55,785 nucleotides of DNA, taken from the NCBI GenBank assembly GCA_031291295.1, contig JARLJI010000055.1:1-55785 (forward strand). The letters are read 5' to 3'. The DNA is from Rhodoferax sp. (GTDB lineage: Bacteria > Pseudomonadota > Gammaproteobacteria > Burkholderiales > Burkholderiaceae_C). A model generated the notes under the pieces. The model searched no databases, was not told the origin of the DNA, and saw only the letters and a list, made by a program, of their open reading frames with translations. Below, one piece after another: positions 1 to 8,233 of this stretch. Each line of letters starts with the position of its first letter. Positions within the stretch are counted from its first letter, which is position 1. A program made the position numbers and the translations under genes.

Positions 1-160
1 GGAGTTCGAGGGCAAGAGTTACCGACTCAAGGAGGCCGCCGCGCGTATCGCCATTACCGGCGATTCGTCATAATCTGACCGTCCTGCCATGGGGGAGTTT
101 GACTGGCCAAAGGTGGGGGAATTTGAAGTGGCCATCGGGGGATATTTTCGGGGATAACCC
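1..160 (+). mobile_element. Right end of an IS21-family insertion sequence (partial)
   Basis: The window opens inside the last codons of an IstB-like gene, followed by a G-rich non-coding end. Two direct repeats of about 20 bp are visible (a GGGGGAgTTTGActGGCCA-type unit near 91-111 and a GGGGGAATTTGAAgTGGCCA-type unit near 114-134), then a third partial GGGGGATATTTT copy. Multiple subterminal repeats are typical of IS21-family ends. The exact terminal base cannot be fixed because the other end lies outside the window; about 160 is an estimate. Confidence 0.6.
2..73 (+). CDS. istB: IstB-like IS21 helper ATPase, C-terminal fragment (5' end outside window)
   Basis: The frame from base 2 reads EFEGKSYRLKEAAARIAITGDSS and stops at 71-73. 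The G-x-SYRLKE segment is the usual C-terminal signature of IstB proteins, the AAA+ helper ATPases of IS21 transposition. Only 23 residues are inside the window, so intactness upstream cannot be judged. The following repeat-rich DNA supports the assignment. Confidence 0.55.
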   Translation, partial: EFEGKSYRLKEAAARIAITGDSS

Positions 161-383
161 CTACAAATTAGCTTGATTCGCACACAAGAAAACGTAACTT
201 CTTGGTCATGCCTGGGTTAACCCTCATCACAAAATCGTCTCAAAACTCCTACGATTTAACTATTTGAGTGACATAAAACAGCTTAATTTCATCAAATGAT
301 AAAATTCATGGAGTTCATCAAGGCTTCCGTGACTTTCGACATCGATTGAAAAAATATCGAGACAATTGCTTTTGCCCACCATG
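161..383. other. AT-rich non-coding stretch
   Basis: This stretch between the IS21 end and the XylR-like fragment is clearly more AT-rich than the rest of the window. I see no coding frame with a convincing start or composition. It may be old promoter DNA or insertion debris. Confidence 0.4.
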
Positions 384-612
384 CGATGATCAGCTTAAGA
401 GCCTCAAATCCCCCCGAACGACGATTTGCGACGCCTGCTGCGCTTTGAACCGGGCAGCGGTGCGATCTGGCTGGGCGACCGCCGCATGGTGCTGATGCAC
501 ACCAAGGCATTGGCCGCGTTGCGCCAAGACCTGATGAGCTCGGTCGGCCCGGGGCATCCGCGGCGCATTCTGACGCGCATGGGCTGCGCCTCGGGCTTGT
601 CCGACGCCAATT
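384..612 (+). pseudogene. Fragment of a XylR/DmpR-type sigma-54 activator, N-terminal sensor domain
   Basis: The frame read through 426-612 gives LRRLLRFEPGSGAIWLGD, then a RRMVLMHTKALAALRQDL segment, then RILTRMGCASGLSDA. This follows the start of the effector-sensing domain of XylR/DmpR/TbuT activators (the IWLG.RM.L and R.G..SGL.DA blocks). The similarity stops at about base 612, after only some 70 residues; the AAA+ and DNA-binding domains are absent and the frame continues into unrelated sequence with a stop at 678-680. It is a remnant, not a working regulator. It lies between an IS21 end and a catabolic cluster, which suggests an IS-linked deletion. Confidence 0.6.
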
Positions 613-1352
613 TGACCTTAAAAACCAATCCAACCAAAGATGGGTCTCCAGAACCCAGCTCAAACCAAGTTGAGATGTAAAAGGGCAACTCGAATATCAA
701 TCTCAATTGACGAGACTTTTTGGAATATCAGCTTTTCCATTCGTTGGGCAAAAATGAATGACCGCTTCACACGAACCTGGATGACCGTTATGGGCACGTT
801 GAAGTCCGCCACGAACGGCTTGTGAAGGGCAATGAAATGGGCAACCCGTAAGCTGACGGTCGTGACCGGTGGCACCCAGTCTGCTATTGCCTGACGCCAA
901 ATAGTATCCCGGCTGCTCAAGCCCGCCGACAGAGAAAAGAGCCATTGGCAAACGTCAGCTAAATGGCAGGTCAATTTCCTTCAAGCCATGCGCAGCACCG
1001 AACGCATGCGAGTTCTCTTGCTGCCCTTTATTTGAGCAAAACCTGCTCTTCCAGCACCGACGCTGCGTTGCCGTGTTCGCAGGGCAACTATCCACAGACT
1101 GGCGCACAAAAGCAGTGGACAACTTTTACCATTCATCGCGCAGTTGATGCACAACAACGCCTTGATCCTCGACATTGAGGGAACGCTGCACCCGAATCAC
1201 ACGCTCTTGTTGCCGTGCGGGCATTCGTTGGTGGCGCGTGACTCGAATCTGGAGTTGGCTACGCTGGCGTAAGCGCGCCGATTTGCCCTGTCATTGAAAT
1301 ACTGACATGCTGCGGGGCATTGGGTTCGGCGCTATATCGAGCGGAGGGATTT
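613..1352. other. No confident gene; decayed or non-coding DNA
   Basis: About 740 bp without a gene I can support. Short open frames exist on both strands (for example 660-974 on the minus strand), but none has a recognisable family, a good ribosome binding site or typical codon use. A plus frame ending at about 1271 (LILDIEGTLHPNHTLLLPCG region) could be the tail of a degraded gene; I cannot name it. Confidence 0.4.
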
Positions 1353-2132
1353 ATGAAATCGAAAAAGATTGTTTTCATCCACGGCATGTACATGACGCCG
1401 TTGTGCTGGGATTCATGGGTCAAGCGTTTTAGCGCAAATGGCTACGACTGTTTGGCACCGGCGTGGCCGGGCCGCGATAAATCGGTGGCAGAGCTGCGTC
1501 AACTCCATCCGGATCCGAAGCTGGCGGCGCTCACGTTGACGGCGGTGCTGGATCACTTCACAAACATCATCAACGGGCTCGACGCAAAACCCATCCTGAT
1601 GGGTCATTCGATGGGTGGCCTGATCACGCAGATCCTGTTGCAGCGTGGCTTGGCCTCGGCAGCGGTTGCCATCGACTCGGCGCCACCGCAAGGCGTGTTT
1701 ACGGCCAAGTGGTCGTTTCTGAAGGCCAATTGGGGGCATGCCAATCCATTTGCCTCGAAGAGCCATCCGGCAACGATGTCCTTCGAACGGTTCCAGTATG
1801 CGTTTGCGAACTCGCTGCCGCTGGAAGAACAACGAGCCGCATACGATTCATTTGTGGTTCCAGAGTCGCGTCGTGTGCCAGCGGAGTCGCTGACATTAAC
1901 TGCGCGAATTGACTTTGGCAAGCCCGGGGCACCGCTGTTGATGATTGCAGGTTCAAACGACCACATCATCCCCGCCTCCTTGAACCACAGCAATTTCTCA
2001 AAATACCATCGCGCGGGATCGATCACCGATTTCAAAGAATTTCCGGGGCGTACCCACTTCATCATCGGACAGAGTGGTTGGGAGGAGGTCGCAGACTACG
2101 TAGCCGCCTGGTTGGGCAGGCTGCCCGGTTGA
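1353..2132 (+). CDS. Alpha/beta hydrolase
   Basis: A 259-residue alpha/beta-hydrolase-fold protein. Visible are the oxyanion-side HG motif (FIHGMYMTP, residues 8-16), the nucleophile elbow GHSMGG with Ser86, a likely catalytic Asp203 in AGSNDHIIP and His235 in GRTHF, so the Ser-Asp-His triad appears complete. No signal peptide is seen, so it is probably cytoplasmic. The start at 1353 is chosen because GCGGAGGGA lies just upstream; a TTG at 1320 is in frame but lacks a site. The substrate is unknown. It faces the cyclohexanecarboxylate cluster tail to tail, so a functional link is only possible, not shown. Confidence 0.85.
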   Translation: MKSKKIVFIHGMYMTPLCWDSWVKRFSANGYDCLAPAWPGRDKSVAELRQLHPDPKLAALTLTAVLDHFTNIINGLDAKPILMGHSMGGLITQILLQRGLASAAVAIDSAPPQGVFTAKWSFLKANWGHANPFASKSHPATMSFERFQYAFANSLPLEEQRAAYDSFVVPESRRVPAESLTLTARIDFGKPGAPLLMIAGSNDHIIPASLNHSNFSKYHRAGSITDFKEFPGRTHFIIGQSGWEEVADYVAAWLGRLPG

Positions 2133-2186
2133 AAGCTTCAGCGATGACCGGTGGTTCCTGCATCGCGCAGACGGGTGCGGGGGCCG

Positions 2187-3833
2187 TCATGGCAGCCCTT
2201 CTTCCTTGACCAACTCGCGCAGCTTGAACTTCTGGATCTTTCCGGACGGCGTGGACGGCATCGCATCGCGCACGATCAGCCGCTCGGGAATGTATTGCGT
2301 GGCAACCTTTTGTGATTTCAGGAACTCGACCAGGCTTGGCAGATCGATGCTCTGGCCGGGCTTGGGCACGACCACGGCGCAAGCCCTCTCACCCAGGCGC
2401 TCGTCGGGATAGGCCACGATGGCCGCCATGGCAATGGCCGGGTGCCGGTACAGCAATGCCTCGATTTCAACCACCGGAACGTTTTCGCCGCCGCGGATGA
2501 TCACGTCCTTGGAGCGGCCGGTGATGCGGATGTAGCCCCGGTCGTCCATGCGCGCCAGGTCGCCGGTATCGAACCAGCCGTCGGCATCGGTGGCGTTCCA
2601 TTGCGGGCGTTTCAGGTAGCCGCCGAAATTCGAGCACGCGCGCACCAGCAGCTTGCCGGCCGCCCCGGCTGGCAGCTCGGCGCCATCGAACTCAACCACC
2701 TTGAGCTCGACGCCCGGCAGCGGGCGGCCATCGGTCGTGAAGGCGCGCTCGTCATCATCGTCGAGTTCGATCAGCGTGACTGCGCCGTTCTCGGTCATGC
2801 CCCAGGCCGACACGATCTTCGTGCCCAGCACCCGGCGGGCCTGTTCTACCAGCGGACCGGGGATGGGTGCACCGGCACAGAGGAAGGTACGCAGGGTCGG
2901 CACGGCCAGGCCAGATTCGGCCACATTCTTGGCCAGGTCGGTCAGGAAGGGCGTGGAGGCCATGGTGAAGGTCACCCCTTCGGCACGAATCAGGTCGATG
3001 CCCTTGAGCGGCTCCCAGATGTCAAGCAGCACGACGCTGGCGAGCAGCATGATCGGCATCATCAGCCCATACATGAAACCGGTCTGGTGCGCCATCGGCG
3101 ATGCCATCAGGACCACGTCATCGCCGCCCAGCCGCATGCGTTTGGCGTAAGGAATGATGTTGGCCATGGTGGTGTTCGCCGTGTGCATCACGCCCTTGGG
3201 CTCACCGGTGGTGCCCGAGGTATAGATGAGCTGCGTGACGTCGTCGGGGCCGGGCCGGTGACGCGTCAGGATGTCGCGCGCATCGGCGTCACTCTCCCAG
3301 GCCGGCCCGCTCAGAAGGGCCTCGAAACTGTTGGCGCCCGCGCCGCCGACCACCACGAAATGCTGAAGCTCAGGCAGGCTGGGCCGTAAGGCCGTGACCA
3401 TGTGCTCGTAGTCAAAACCGCGAAACAACTTCGGCACGATCACCACTTTGGCCTGGCCGTGCTTGAGCATGAAAGACAGCTCGTGTTCCCGAAAAATGTG
3501 CATCAGCGGGTTCATCACCGCGCCGATGCGCGAGCACGCCAGGTAGGTGACGGTGAACTGCCACCAATTGGGCAGTTGGCAGGCGACCACATCGTTGCGG
3601 CCCACGCCCAGGCGCGTCAAACCGACGGCCACGCGGTCGGCCATGGTCGCCAGTTCCCGGTAAGTGAACCGTGTCGTGCCGCCGCTTTCGGCCTGCACGG
3701 CGGTCAGCGCCAGCTTGTCGGGGCAACTGGCAACACAGGCGTCCAGGTCGTCGTTGATGGTCCTGTCGTGCCAGAAGCCTTGGGCCACACTTTGGGCGCG
3801 GCGGGGCGCAATGAGAACGGCGTCGAATTCCAT
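2187..3833 (-). CDS. aliA: Cyclohexanecarboxylate-CoA ligase (AMP-forming)
   Basis: A 548-residue ANL-superfamily acyl-CoA synthetase. The phosphate-binding loop YTSGTTGEPKGV is present, as are AWGMTENG, the TGD segment (WFDTGDLARM), the hinge RITGRSKDVIIRGGENV and the catalytic lysine near the end in PSGKIQKFKLRE. From memory, the N-terminal region (FDAV...P.RR..S.A.G.WHDRTINDDLDACVA) closely resembles AliA of Rhodopseudomonas palustris, which activates cyclohexanecarboxylate to its CoA thioester. GAGGAG precedes the ATG. It is the last gene of the leftward run badH-badI-aliB-aliA, so activation and ring oxidation would be co-expressed. Substrate is inferred from context and similarity. Confidence 0.82.
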   Translation of the reverse strand: MEFDAVLIAPRRAQSVAQGFWHDRTINDDLDACVASCPDKLALTAVQAESGGTTRFTYRELATMADRVAVGLTRLGVGRNDVVACQLPNWWQFTVTYLACSRIGAVMNPLMHIFREHELSFMLKHGQAKVVIVPKLFRGFDYEHMVTALRPSLPELQHFVVVGGAGANSFEALLSGPAWESDADARDILTRHRPGPDDVTQLIYTSGTTGEPKGVMHTANTTMANIIPYAKRMRLGGDDVVLMASPMAHQTGFMYGLMMPIMLLASVVLLDIWEPLKGIDLIRAEGVTFTMASTPFLTDLAKNVAESGLAVPTLRTFLCAGAPIPGPLVEQARRVLGTKIVSAWGMTENGAVTLIELDDDDERAFTTDGRPLPGVELKVVEFDGAELPAGAAGKLLVRACSNFGGYLKRPQWNATDADGWFDTGDLARMDDRGYIRITGRSKDVIIRGGENVPVVEIEALLYRHPAIAMAAIVAYPDERLGERACAVVVPKPGQSIDLPSLVEFLKSQKVATQYIPERLIVRDAMPSTPSGKIQKFKLRELVKEEGLP

Positions 3834-3869
3834 GGTCTTGTCTCCTCTTATGGTCTGGGGGTGATGCGG

Positions 3870-5021
3870 TCAGGCCGGTACTGCGGCACGACCGGCGCGG
3901 GTGCGTGCAATGATGGTTTTCATGATCTGGGCTGTGCCGTCGCCGATCTGGAAGCCGAGCACGTCGCGCAGCCGCTGTTCCATGACGCCGCGGTCGTAAC
4001 CGCCATGGCCAAACATCAGCAGACACTGGTGGATGACGTCATAGGCGAGCTTGGGTCCCCACCATTTGCACATGGCGGCCTCGGCGCTGTGCGGCGCGCC
4101 CTTGTCCTTAAGCCACAGGGTCTGCAGGCACAACAGGCGTGCCGCCTCGACCTGGGTGTCGAAGTCCGCCAGCGGATGCGACACGCCCTGGAATGCCGAC
4201 AGTGGCTTGCCGAAGGCTTCGCGCTGCGCAACATACTCCCAGGTTTCTTCCAACGCCGCACGTGCGACAGCCAGCACCTGCAGACCAATCAGCGCGCGCG
4301 AGAAGTCGAAGCCCTGCATCACCTGCACAAAGCCCTTGTTCTCATCGCCGAGCCGGTGGTTCAGCGGCACGCGCACGTTCTCGAAGAAGATCGAGCCCCG
4401 CCCAATGGCGCGCTGGCCATGGCAGTCGAACCGGTTTGTGGTTATCCCGGGCAGATCCATCGGCACCAGCAGGGCCGTGACGCCGTGCGCCGCAGATTCC
4501 ACTGAGCCGGTGCGGCCGAATACGACCGCCGCGTCGGCCTGATCGGCCGCCGAAATGGACGTCTTCTCGCCGTTGATCACATATTCATCACTGACCCGTT
4601 CAATGCGCAGGCGCAGATTGCCGGCGTCCGAGCCACCGCGCGGCTCGGTCAGCGCGATGGCGAACAGCGCCTCGCCCTGCGTGAGTTTGGTCAGCCAGGG
4701 CTTGGCCACCGCGGGCTGGCCGTGCTGTGACAGGATCTGGCCATTGAGCGAGGCCAGCAGGTTGATGTAGCTGATGCTCAAGTCGGCGCGCGCGATCTCT
4801 TCCTGAATCACGCCGGCCGCCAGGCAGCCCATGCCCTGGCCGCCCACGGACTCGGGCAACTCCGGCGCGATGAAGCCCATCCCGCCCATCTCGCGCATCA
4901 GCGTGCGGTCCAGCACGCGGGTCTTGTCGCGCTCCAGAAAGCCGGGCGCGACCCGTCCGGCGGCAAAGCGGCGCGCGTGCTCTGCCAGCGCGGCCAGGTC
5001 TTCGTCGATGTAGGGATTCAT
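3870..5021 (-). CDS. aliB: Cyclohexanecarboxyl-CoA dehydrogenase (acyl-CoA dehydrogenase family)
   Basis: A 383-residue acyl-CoA dehydrogenase with the family layout: N-terminal helical domain, ALTEPRGGSDAGNLR FAD/substrate segment, central beta-domain and C-terminal helices (QREAFGKPLSAFQ, then QIGDGTAQIMKTIIAR). It would introduce the first double bond, giving cyclohex-1-ene-1-carboxyl-CoA. The ATG at 5021 is chosen because AGGAGA lies directly upstream; the GTG at 5039 would overlap that site. It sits between badI and aliA in one orientation with short gaps (66 bp to badI, 36 bp to aliA). The name depends on this neighbourhood, since the family alone does not fix the substrate. Confidence 0.8.
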   Translation of the reverse strand: MNPYIDEDLAALAEHARRFAAGRVAPGFLERDKTRVLDRTLMREMGGMGFIAPELPESVGGQGMGCLAAGVIQEEIARADLSISYINLLASLNGQILSQHGQPAVAKPWLTKLTQGEALFAIALTEPRGGSDAGNLRLRIERVSDEYVINGEKTSISAADQADAAVVFGRTGSVESAAHGVTALLVPMDLPGITTNRFDCHGQRAIGRGSIFFENVRVPLNHRLGDENKGFVQVMQGFDFSRALIGLQVLAVARAALEETWEYVAQREAFGKPLSAFQGVSHPLADFDTQVEAARLLCLQTLWLKDKGAPHSAEAAMCKWWGPKLAYDVIHQCLLMFGHGGYDRGVMEQRLRDVLGFQIGDGTAQIMKTIIARTRAGRAAVPA

Positions 5022-5087
5022 GCAGTCTCCTGTGCGCACCAGCGTGCGCGGTCGGTTTGTTGGGGATAGGCTGAACGCCAGCGTGCC

Positions 5088-5870
5088 TTACTTCGCGTAC
5101 TTGCGGAATTCGGGCTTGCGCTTTTCCTTCAATGCGTTGACGCCTTCGCGCGACTCCTCGGTGTCGTAATAGAGCTTGAGCGCGTACATGCCCAGGCCGG
5201 CGATGCCGCTCTGGTGCGCGGTGTCGGCATTGAAACTGCGCTTGGCAATCGCCAGGGCGGTGGGACTGCGCTCGCAGATTTCCTCGCCCCACTTTTGCAC
5301 TTCGGCGTCGAGTTGGTCGTGCGGCACGCAGACATTGGCCAGGCCCATGGCCACGGCTTCGGCGCCGGAGTAACGGCGGTTCAGGTACCAGATCTCGCGC
5401 GCCTTCTTCTCGCCCACCACACGCGCCAGGAAAGCGGTGCCGTAGCCGGGGTCGACCGAGCCCATCTTGGGGCCGACCTGCCCGAACTGGGCCTTCTCGG
5501 AACAGATGGTCAGGTCGCAGATCGTGCACAGCACGTTGCCGCCACCGATCGCAAAGCCCTGCACGCGGGCGATCACGGGCTTGGGCACGTCGCGGATCGC
5601 GGTGTGCAGCTCTTCCATCGGCAGACCGATGGTGCCGCGGCCGTCATAGTTGCCGTTGTGCGCGGACTGGTCCCCGCCGGTGCAGAAGGCGCGGTCGCCT
5701 GCGCCAGCCAACACGATCGCGCCGACGCCCTTGTCGTAGCCGGCCTTGTTCAGGGCGCGGATGATCTCGTCGCAGGTCTGACCGCGAAACGAGTTCATCT
5801 TGTCCGGGCGGTTGATGGTGATCCAGGCCACGCCGTTGCGCACTTCGTAAAGAATGTCTTCGAATGTCAT
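5088..5870 (-). CDS. badI: 2-Ketocyclohexanecarboxyl-CoA hydrolase (ring-cleaving, crotonase family)
   Basis: A 260-residue crotonase-fold protein. FCTGGDQSAHNGNYDGRGT and GFAIGGGNVLCTICDLTICS mark the oxyanion hole and the family signature; FGQVGPKMGSVDPGYGTAFL follows. These blocks match my recollection of R. palustris BadI very closely along the whole length. BadI cleaves the alicyclic ring of 2-ketocyclohexanecarboxyl-CoA to pimelyl-CoA. It is probably cytoplasmic. It follows badH by 42 bp and precedes aliB, consistent with a single operon. Confidence 0.9.
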   Translation of the reverse strand: MTFEDILYEVRNGVAWITINRPDKMNSFRGQTCDEIIRALNKAGYDKGVGAIVLAGAGDRAFCTGGDQSAHNGNYDGRGTIGLPMEELHTAIRDVPKPVIARVQGFAIGGGNVLCTICDLTICSEKAQFGQVGPKMGSVDPGYGTAFLARVVGEKKAREIWYLNRRYSGAEAVAMGLANVCVPHDQLDAEVQKWGEEICERSPTALAIAKRSFNADTAHQSGIAGLGMYALKLYYDTEESREGVNALKEKRKPEFRKYAK

Positions 5871-5912
5871 GGTGTTCTCTCTTGATTAAGTGTGTGAAGG
5901 AGATAAAGCTGA

Positions 5913-6680
5913 TCAGCCGTTCATCGTCAGGCCGCCCGACACACTGAGCACCTGACCGGTGACAAAGGCGGCGTCGTCGCTGGCAAAGAAAAGAATGGCG
6001 CCCGGCAGATCATCTGGTTGGCCAATGCGGCCGAACGGAATCGAGCGCGTGAAGGCCTCCATCAGCTTCTCTGGATTGCCCGCGCCTTCCTTGTAGTCCG
6101 CGAACAGGGCGGTGTCGGTGGGTCCCGGGCACACCACGTTGACGGTAATCCCATGCCGTGCATGCTCGCGCGCAATGGTCTTGGAGAACGCCACCAGCCC
6201 GCCCTTGCACGCCGCGTACACCGCTTCGCCAGAGGAGCCGACACGCGCCGCGTCGGAGGCGATGTTGACAATTCGCCCCGCCCTGCGCACCGCCATGCCG
6301 GGCAGCACTGCATGGTGCATGTGCAACGCACCGGTCAGGTTGATCGCGATCAGCTTGTCCCACTGGGCCGGCTCGGTCTTGGTAAAGGGCTTGAACACGT
6401 CCCAGCCGGCGTTGTTGACCAGCACGTCAATCGGCCCCAACTGGGTCTCGGTGGCGGTCACTGCCGCATCCACCGCTGCGCGGTCGGTGATGTCGCACTT
6501 GAATGCTGTCGCCGTGCCGCCGGATGAGGCGATGTCTGCCGCGACGCGCTGCGCCGCCTCCAGGTTCATGTCGAACACCGCGACTTTCGCGCCTTCTTGC
6601 GCGAAGCGCCGGCAGGTTGCGCCGCCGATGCCGCCACCGCCGCCCGTCACGATAACTGTCTTGCCTTCGAATTTCTGCAT
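5913..6680 (-). CDS. badH: 2-Hydroxycyclohexanecarboxyl-CoA dehydrogenase (SDR family)
   Basis: A 255-residue short-chain dehydrogenase. The cofactor motif TGGGGGIGGATCRRFA, the NNAGW segment, and the catalytic Ser-Tyr-Lys arrangement (ASDAARVGSSGEAVYAACKGG, YxxxK) are all present. C-terminal SVSGGLTMNG is as I recall for BadH, which oxidises 2-hydroxycyclohexanecarboxyl-CoA to the 2-keto form for BadI. The ATG at 6680 is preferred because GGAGAT lies 5 bases upstream; the upstream ATG at 6692 overlaps that site. It is first in the leftward operon and faces the badR-like gene across a 134-bp AT-rich control region. Confidence 0.9.
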   Translation of the reverse strand: MQKFEGKTVIVTGGGGGIGGATCRRFAQEGAKVAVFDMNLEAAQRVAADIASSGGTATAFKCDITDRAAVDAAVTATETQLGPIDVLVNNAGWDVFKPFTKTEPAQWDKLIAINLTGALHMHHAVLPGMAVRRAGRIVNIASDAARVGSSGEAVYAACKGGLVAFSKTIAREHARHGITVNVVCPGPTDTALFADYKEGAGNPEKLMEAFTRSIPFGRIGQPDDLPGAILFFASDDAAFVTGQVLSVSGGLTMNG

Positions 6681-6745
6681 GTTTATCTCCATCAGTAGTC
6701 AGGGTTGGTATGCTCAAGCGGTGCTTTTCACCCGCAAGATTTATA

Positions 6746-6770
6746 TGTAAATATATTGACGTATATTACA
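6746..6770. promoter_or_regulatory. Candidate BadR-type operator in the badH/badR divergent region
   Basis: A 25-bp imperfect palindrome starts TGTAAATATA and ends TATATTACA, with TGTAA/TTACA ends in exact inverted orientation. It sits in a strongly AT-rich stretch between two divergent genes in an otherwise GC-rich region. MarR-type regulators usually bind such palindromes and repress both sides. Binding by the neighbouring regulator is inference. Confidence 0.45.
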
Positions 6771-6814
6771 CAGCACATCTTTTCTTCGCAAGGGCCTTCT
6801 TTTTTGGGAAACTT

Positions 6815-7324
6815 ATGGATTACCCTAATAAAAACACTTCTGTAGCCCGGACCGAACTAGCCAACAGGTTATTTTTTCGCTTGTATCAATGTGCAAATAT
6901 GTTGCATAAAACAGGTTCTCGTGCCGTGGAGAAAGAGGGCCTGACAACCCAGCAATGGGCGGTGTTGGGCGCCTTGTCCCGGCCGGAGGCCAAAGACGGA
7001 ATGAGCGTTGGCAATCTGGCTCGCTACCTGATGGTGAGTCGCCAGAATCTGTCGGGCCTGATCAGCCGGATGGAGCGCGACGGCCATATTCGCACCGCGC
7101 CCGATGGGCGTGACCGGCGCTCGCGACTGGTCACCATGACCGAGTCGGGCGGGGATGTCTGGATGGTGCAGGCCCAACCGAAAATTCATGACTACTACGA
7201 GCAGGCGCTGGCGGGCTTTTCGATCAGCGATATCACTCATGCGCTGCACTACCTGCTCAAGCTGCTGGACAACATGAAACGCCTGGACGGAGATGAGGAG
7301 TCTGGCCAGACGGACGATTCCTGA
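6815..7324 (+). CDS. badR: MarR-family regulator, BadR-like
   Basis: A 169-residue MarR-type winged-helix protein. The recognition region reads MSVGNLARYLMVSRQNLSGLISRMERDGHI, followed by the wing APDGRDRRSRLVTMT. MarR dimerisation helices flank it. Being divergent from badH, it most likely controls the cyclohexanecarboxylate operon, as BadR does in R. palustris, where a pathway CoA intermediate relieves repression. The ATG at 6815 (GGGAAACTT upstream) gives the normal family length; an in-frame upstream start at 6710 would add a poorly conserved 35 residues overlapping the operator. The regulatory role is inference from position and family. Confidence 0.8.
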   Translation: MDYPNKNTSVARTELANRLFFRLYQCANMLHKTGSRAVEKEGLTTQQWAVLGALSRPEAKDGMSVGNLARYLMVSRQNLSGLISRMERDGHIRTAPDGRDRRSRLVTMTESGGDVWMVQAQPKIHDYYEQALAGFSISDITHALHYLLKLLDNMKRLDGDEESGQTDDS

Positions 7325-7408
7325 TCCTCCAGTAGTGCCGTTGACCGTATAGAGCGGGCATTTCAGGTAGCCCTATGTCCAGGGAAGGTCTTACACACGG
7401 GCGCCTCC

Positions 7409-8140
7409 CTAGCGCGCCACCAGGGATTCGTAAGCGGCGCTGCCAGCGACCAGCGCGGCGATGATTAACGCATGTCCGATGGCCGCAGCAACGGCGCCTC
7501 GAATCCACGAGCGCATCCGCGGTCCAGCGTAGGACTGCGAAGCAGCCCAACCGAAGTAGAGATACCAGGCTGCCCAGAAGGCGAAGACGAATCCCAGGCC
7601 AGGCGCATGGGTCGACGTCAGGTAGGACACAGGAACGACGAGCGCCAGGAAGACAGCGCGTACGCACAGCACGTAGGCGACCAGCACCATGTGCTCGGGC
7701 AGCCGCAGCCCGGCGCCACGAAACAGAGCGGCGCAAATAGCGCCCAGCAAGGGCAGTTGCGCCAGCAGCAACAGGTTGAAGTGGCGCTGCAACAGATTCG
7801 TCGGGGCGGACGGCAAGCCATCGTGCGACAGGATCTGGAATCCGGACCAGTTGACTGCCAACGCGGTCAGGCCAACGAGCACCGCCAGCGTGGCGAACGG
7901 CCCATAGTGGCGGCGGCGCCTTCCTTCAACGTATTCGCGCGCGACGTGGCCTGGCCGCGTCAACAGCGCCCATGCAAAGGTCAGCGGACCACGCTCAAGG
8001 TTGACAAAGGTGTGCATCAGATCGCGCACGATGTCAGCGAAGGAAAGTCGCCCTGTGTCGGTGCGTTGCCCACAGCGAGCGCAAAAGCGCGCCGACTCGA
8101 CAATCGCAGCATCACAGTTCAAGCAGTGGCGCTCTGGCAT
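7409..8140 (-). CDS. DUF3667-like zinc-ribbon membrane protein
   Basis: A 243-residue protein with an N-terminal zinc ribbon (CLNC at 6-9 and CARC at 20-23) and then several hydrophobic segments, about five to six membrane helices from residue 80 onward. The RLSFADIVRDLMHTFVNLERGPLTFAWALLTRPG block before the first helix is characteristic of the DUF3667 family. Function is unknown. It stands alone, between badR (convergent) and the S53 peptidase gene (same strand, 93 bp upstream). Confidence 0.75.
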   Translation of the reverse strand: MPERHCLNCDAAIVESARFCARCGQRTDTGRLSFADIVRDLMHTFVNLERGPLTFAWALLTRPGHVAREYVEGRRRRHYGPFATLAVLVGLTALAVNWSGFQILSHDGLPSAPTNLLQRHFNLLLLAQLPLLGAICAALFRGAGLRLPEHMVLVAYVLCVRAVFLALVVPVSYLTSTHAPGLGFVFAFWAAWYLYFGWAASQSYAGPRMRSWIRGAVAAAIGHALIIAALVAGSAAYESLVAR

Positions 8141-8233
8141 GGCCTCGCGAGCTTACGCGGGTTGAGGCCACGAATCAATGCGGATCGCAAAGCTGTGCAC
8201 CCGTTGTACCAACTACAGCACGCCTGCGCCATC

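Noticed and set aside
660..974. 104-codon minus-strand frame
   Set aside because: No recognisable family, no clear ribosome binding site, and it lies in a stretch that otherwise looks decayed.
1137..1271. Plus frame ending LELATLA, possible gene tail
   Set aside because: No start, stop upstream in frame, and no family I can name; kept only as a remark under the non-coding stretch.
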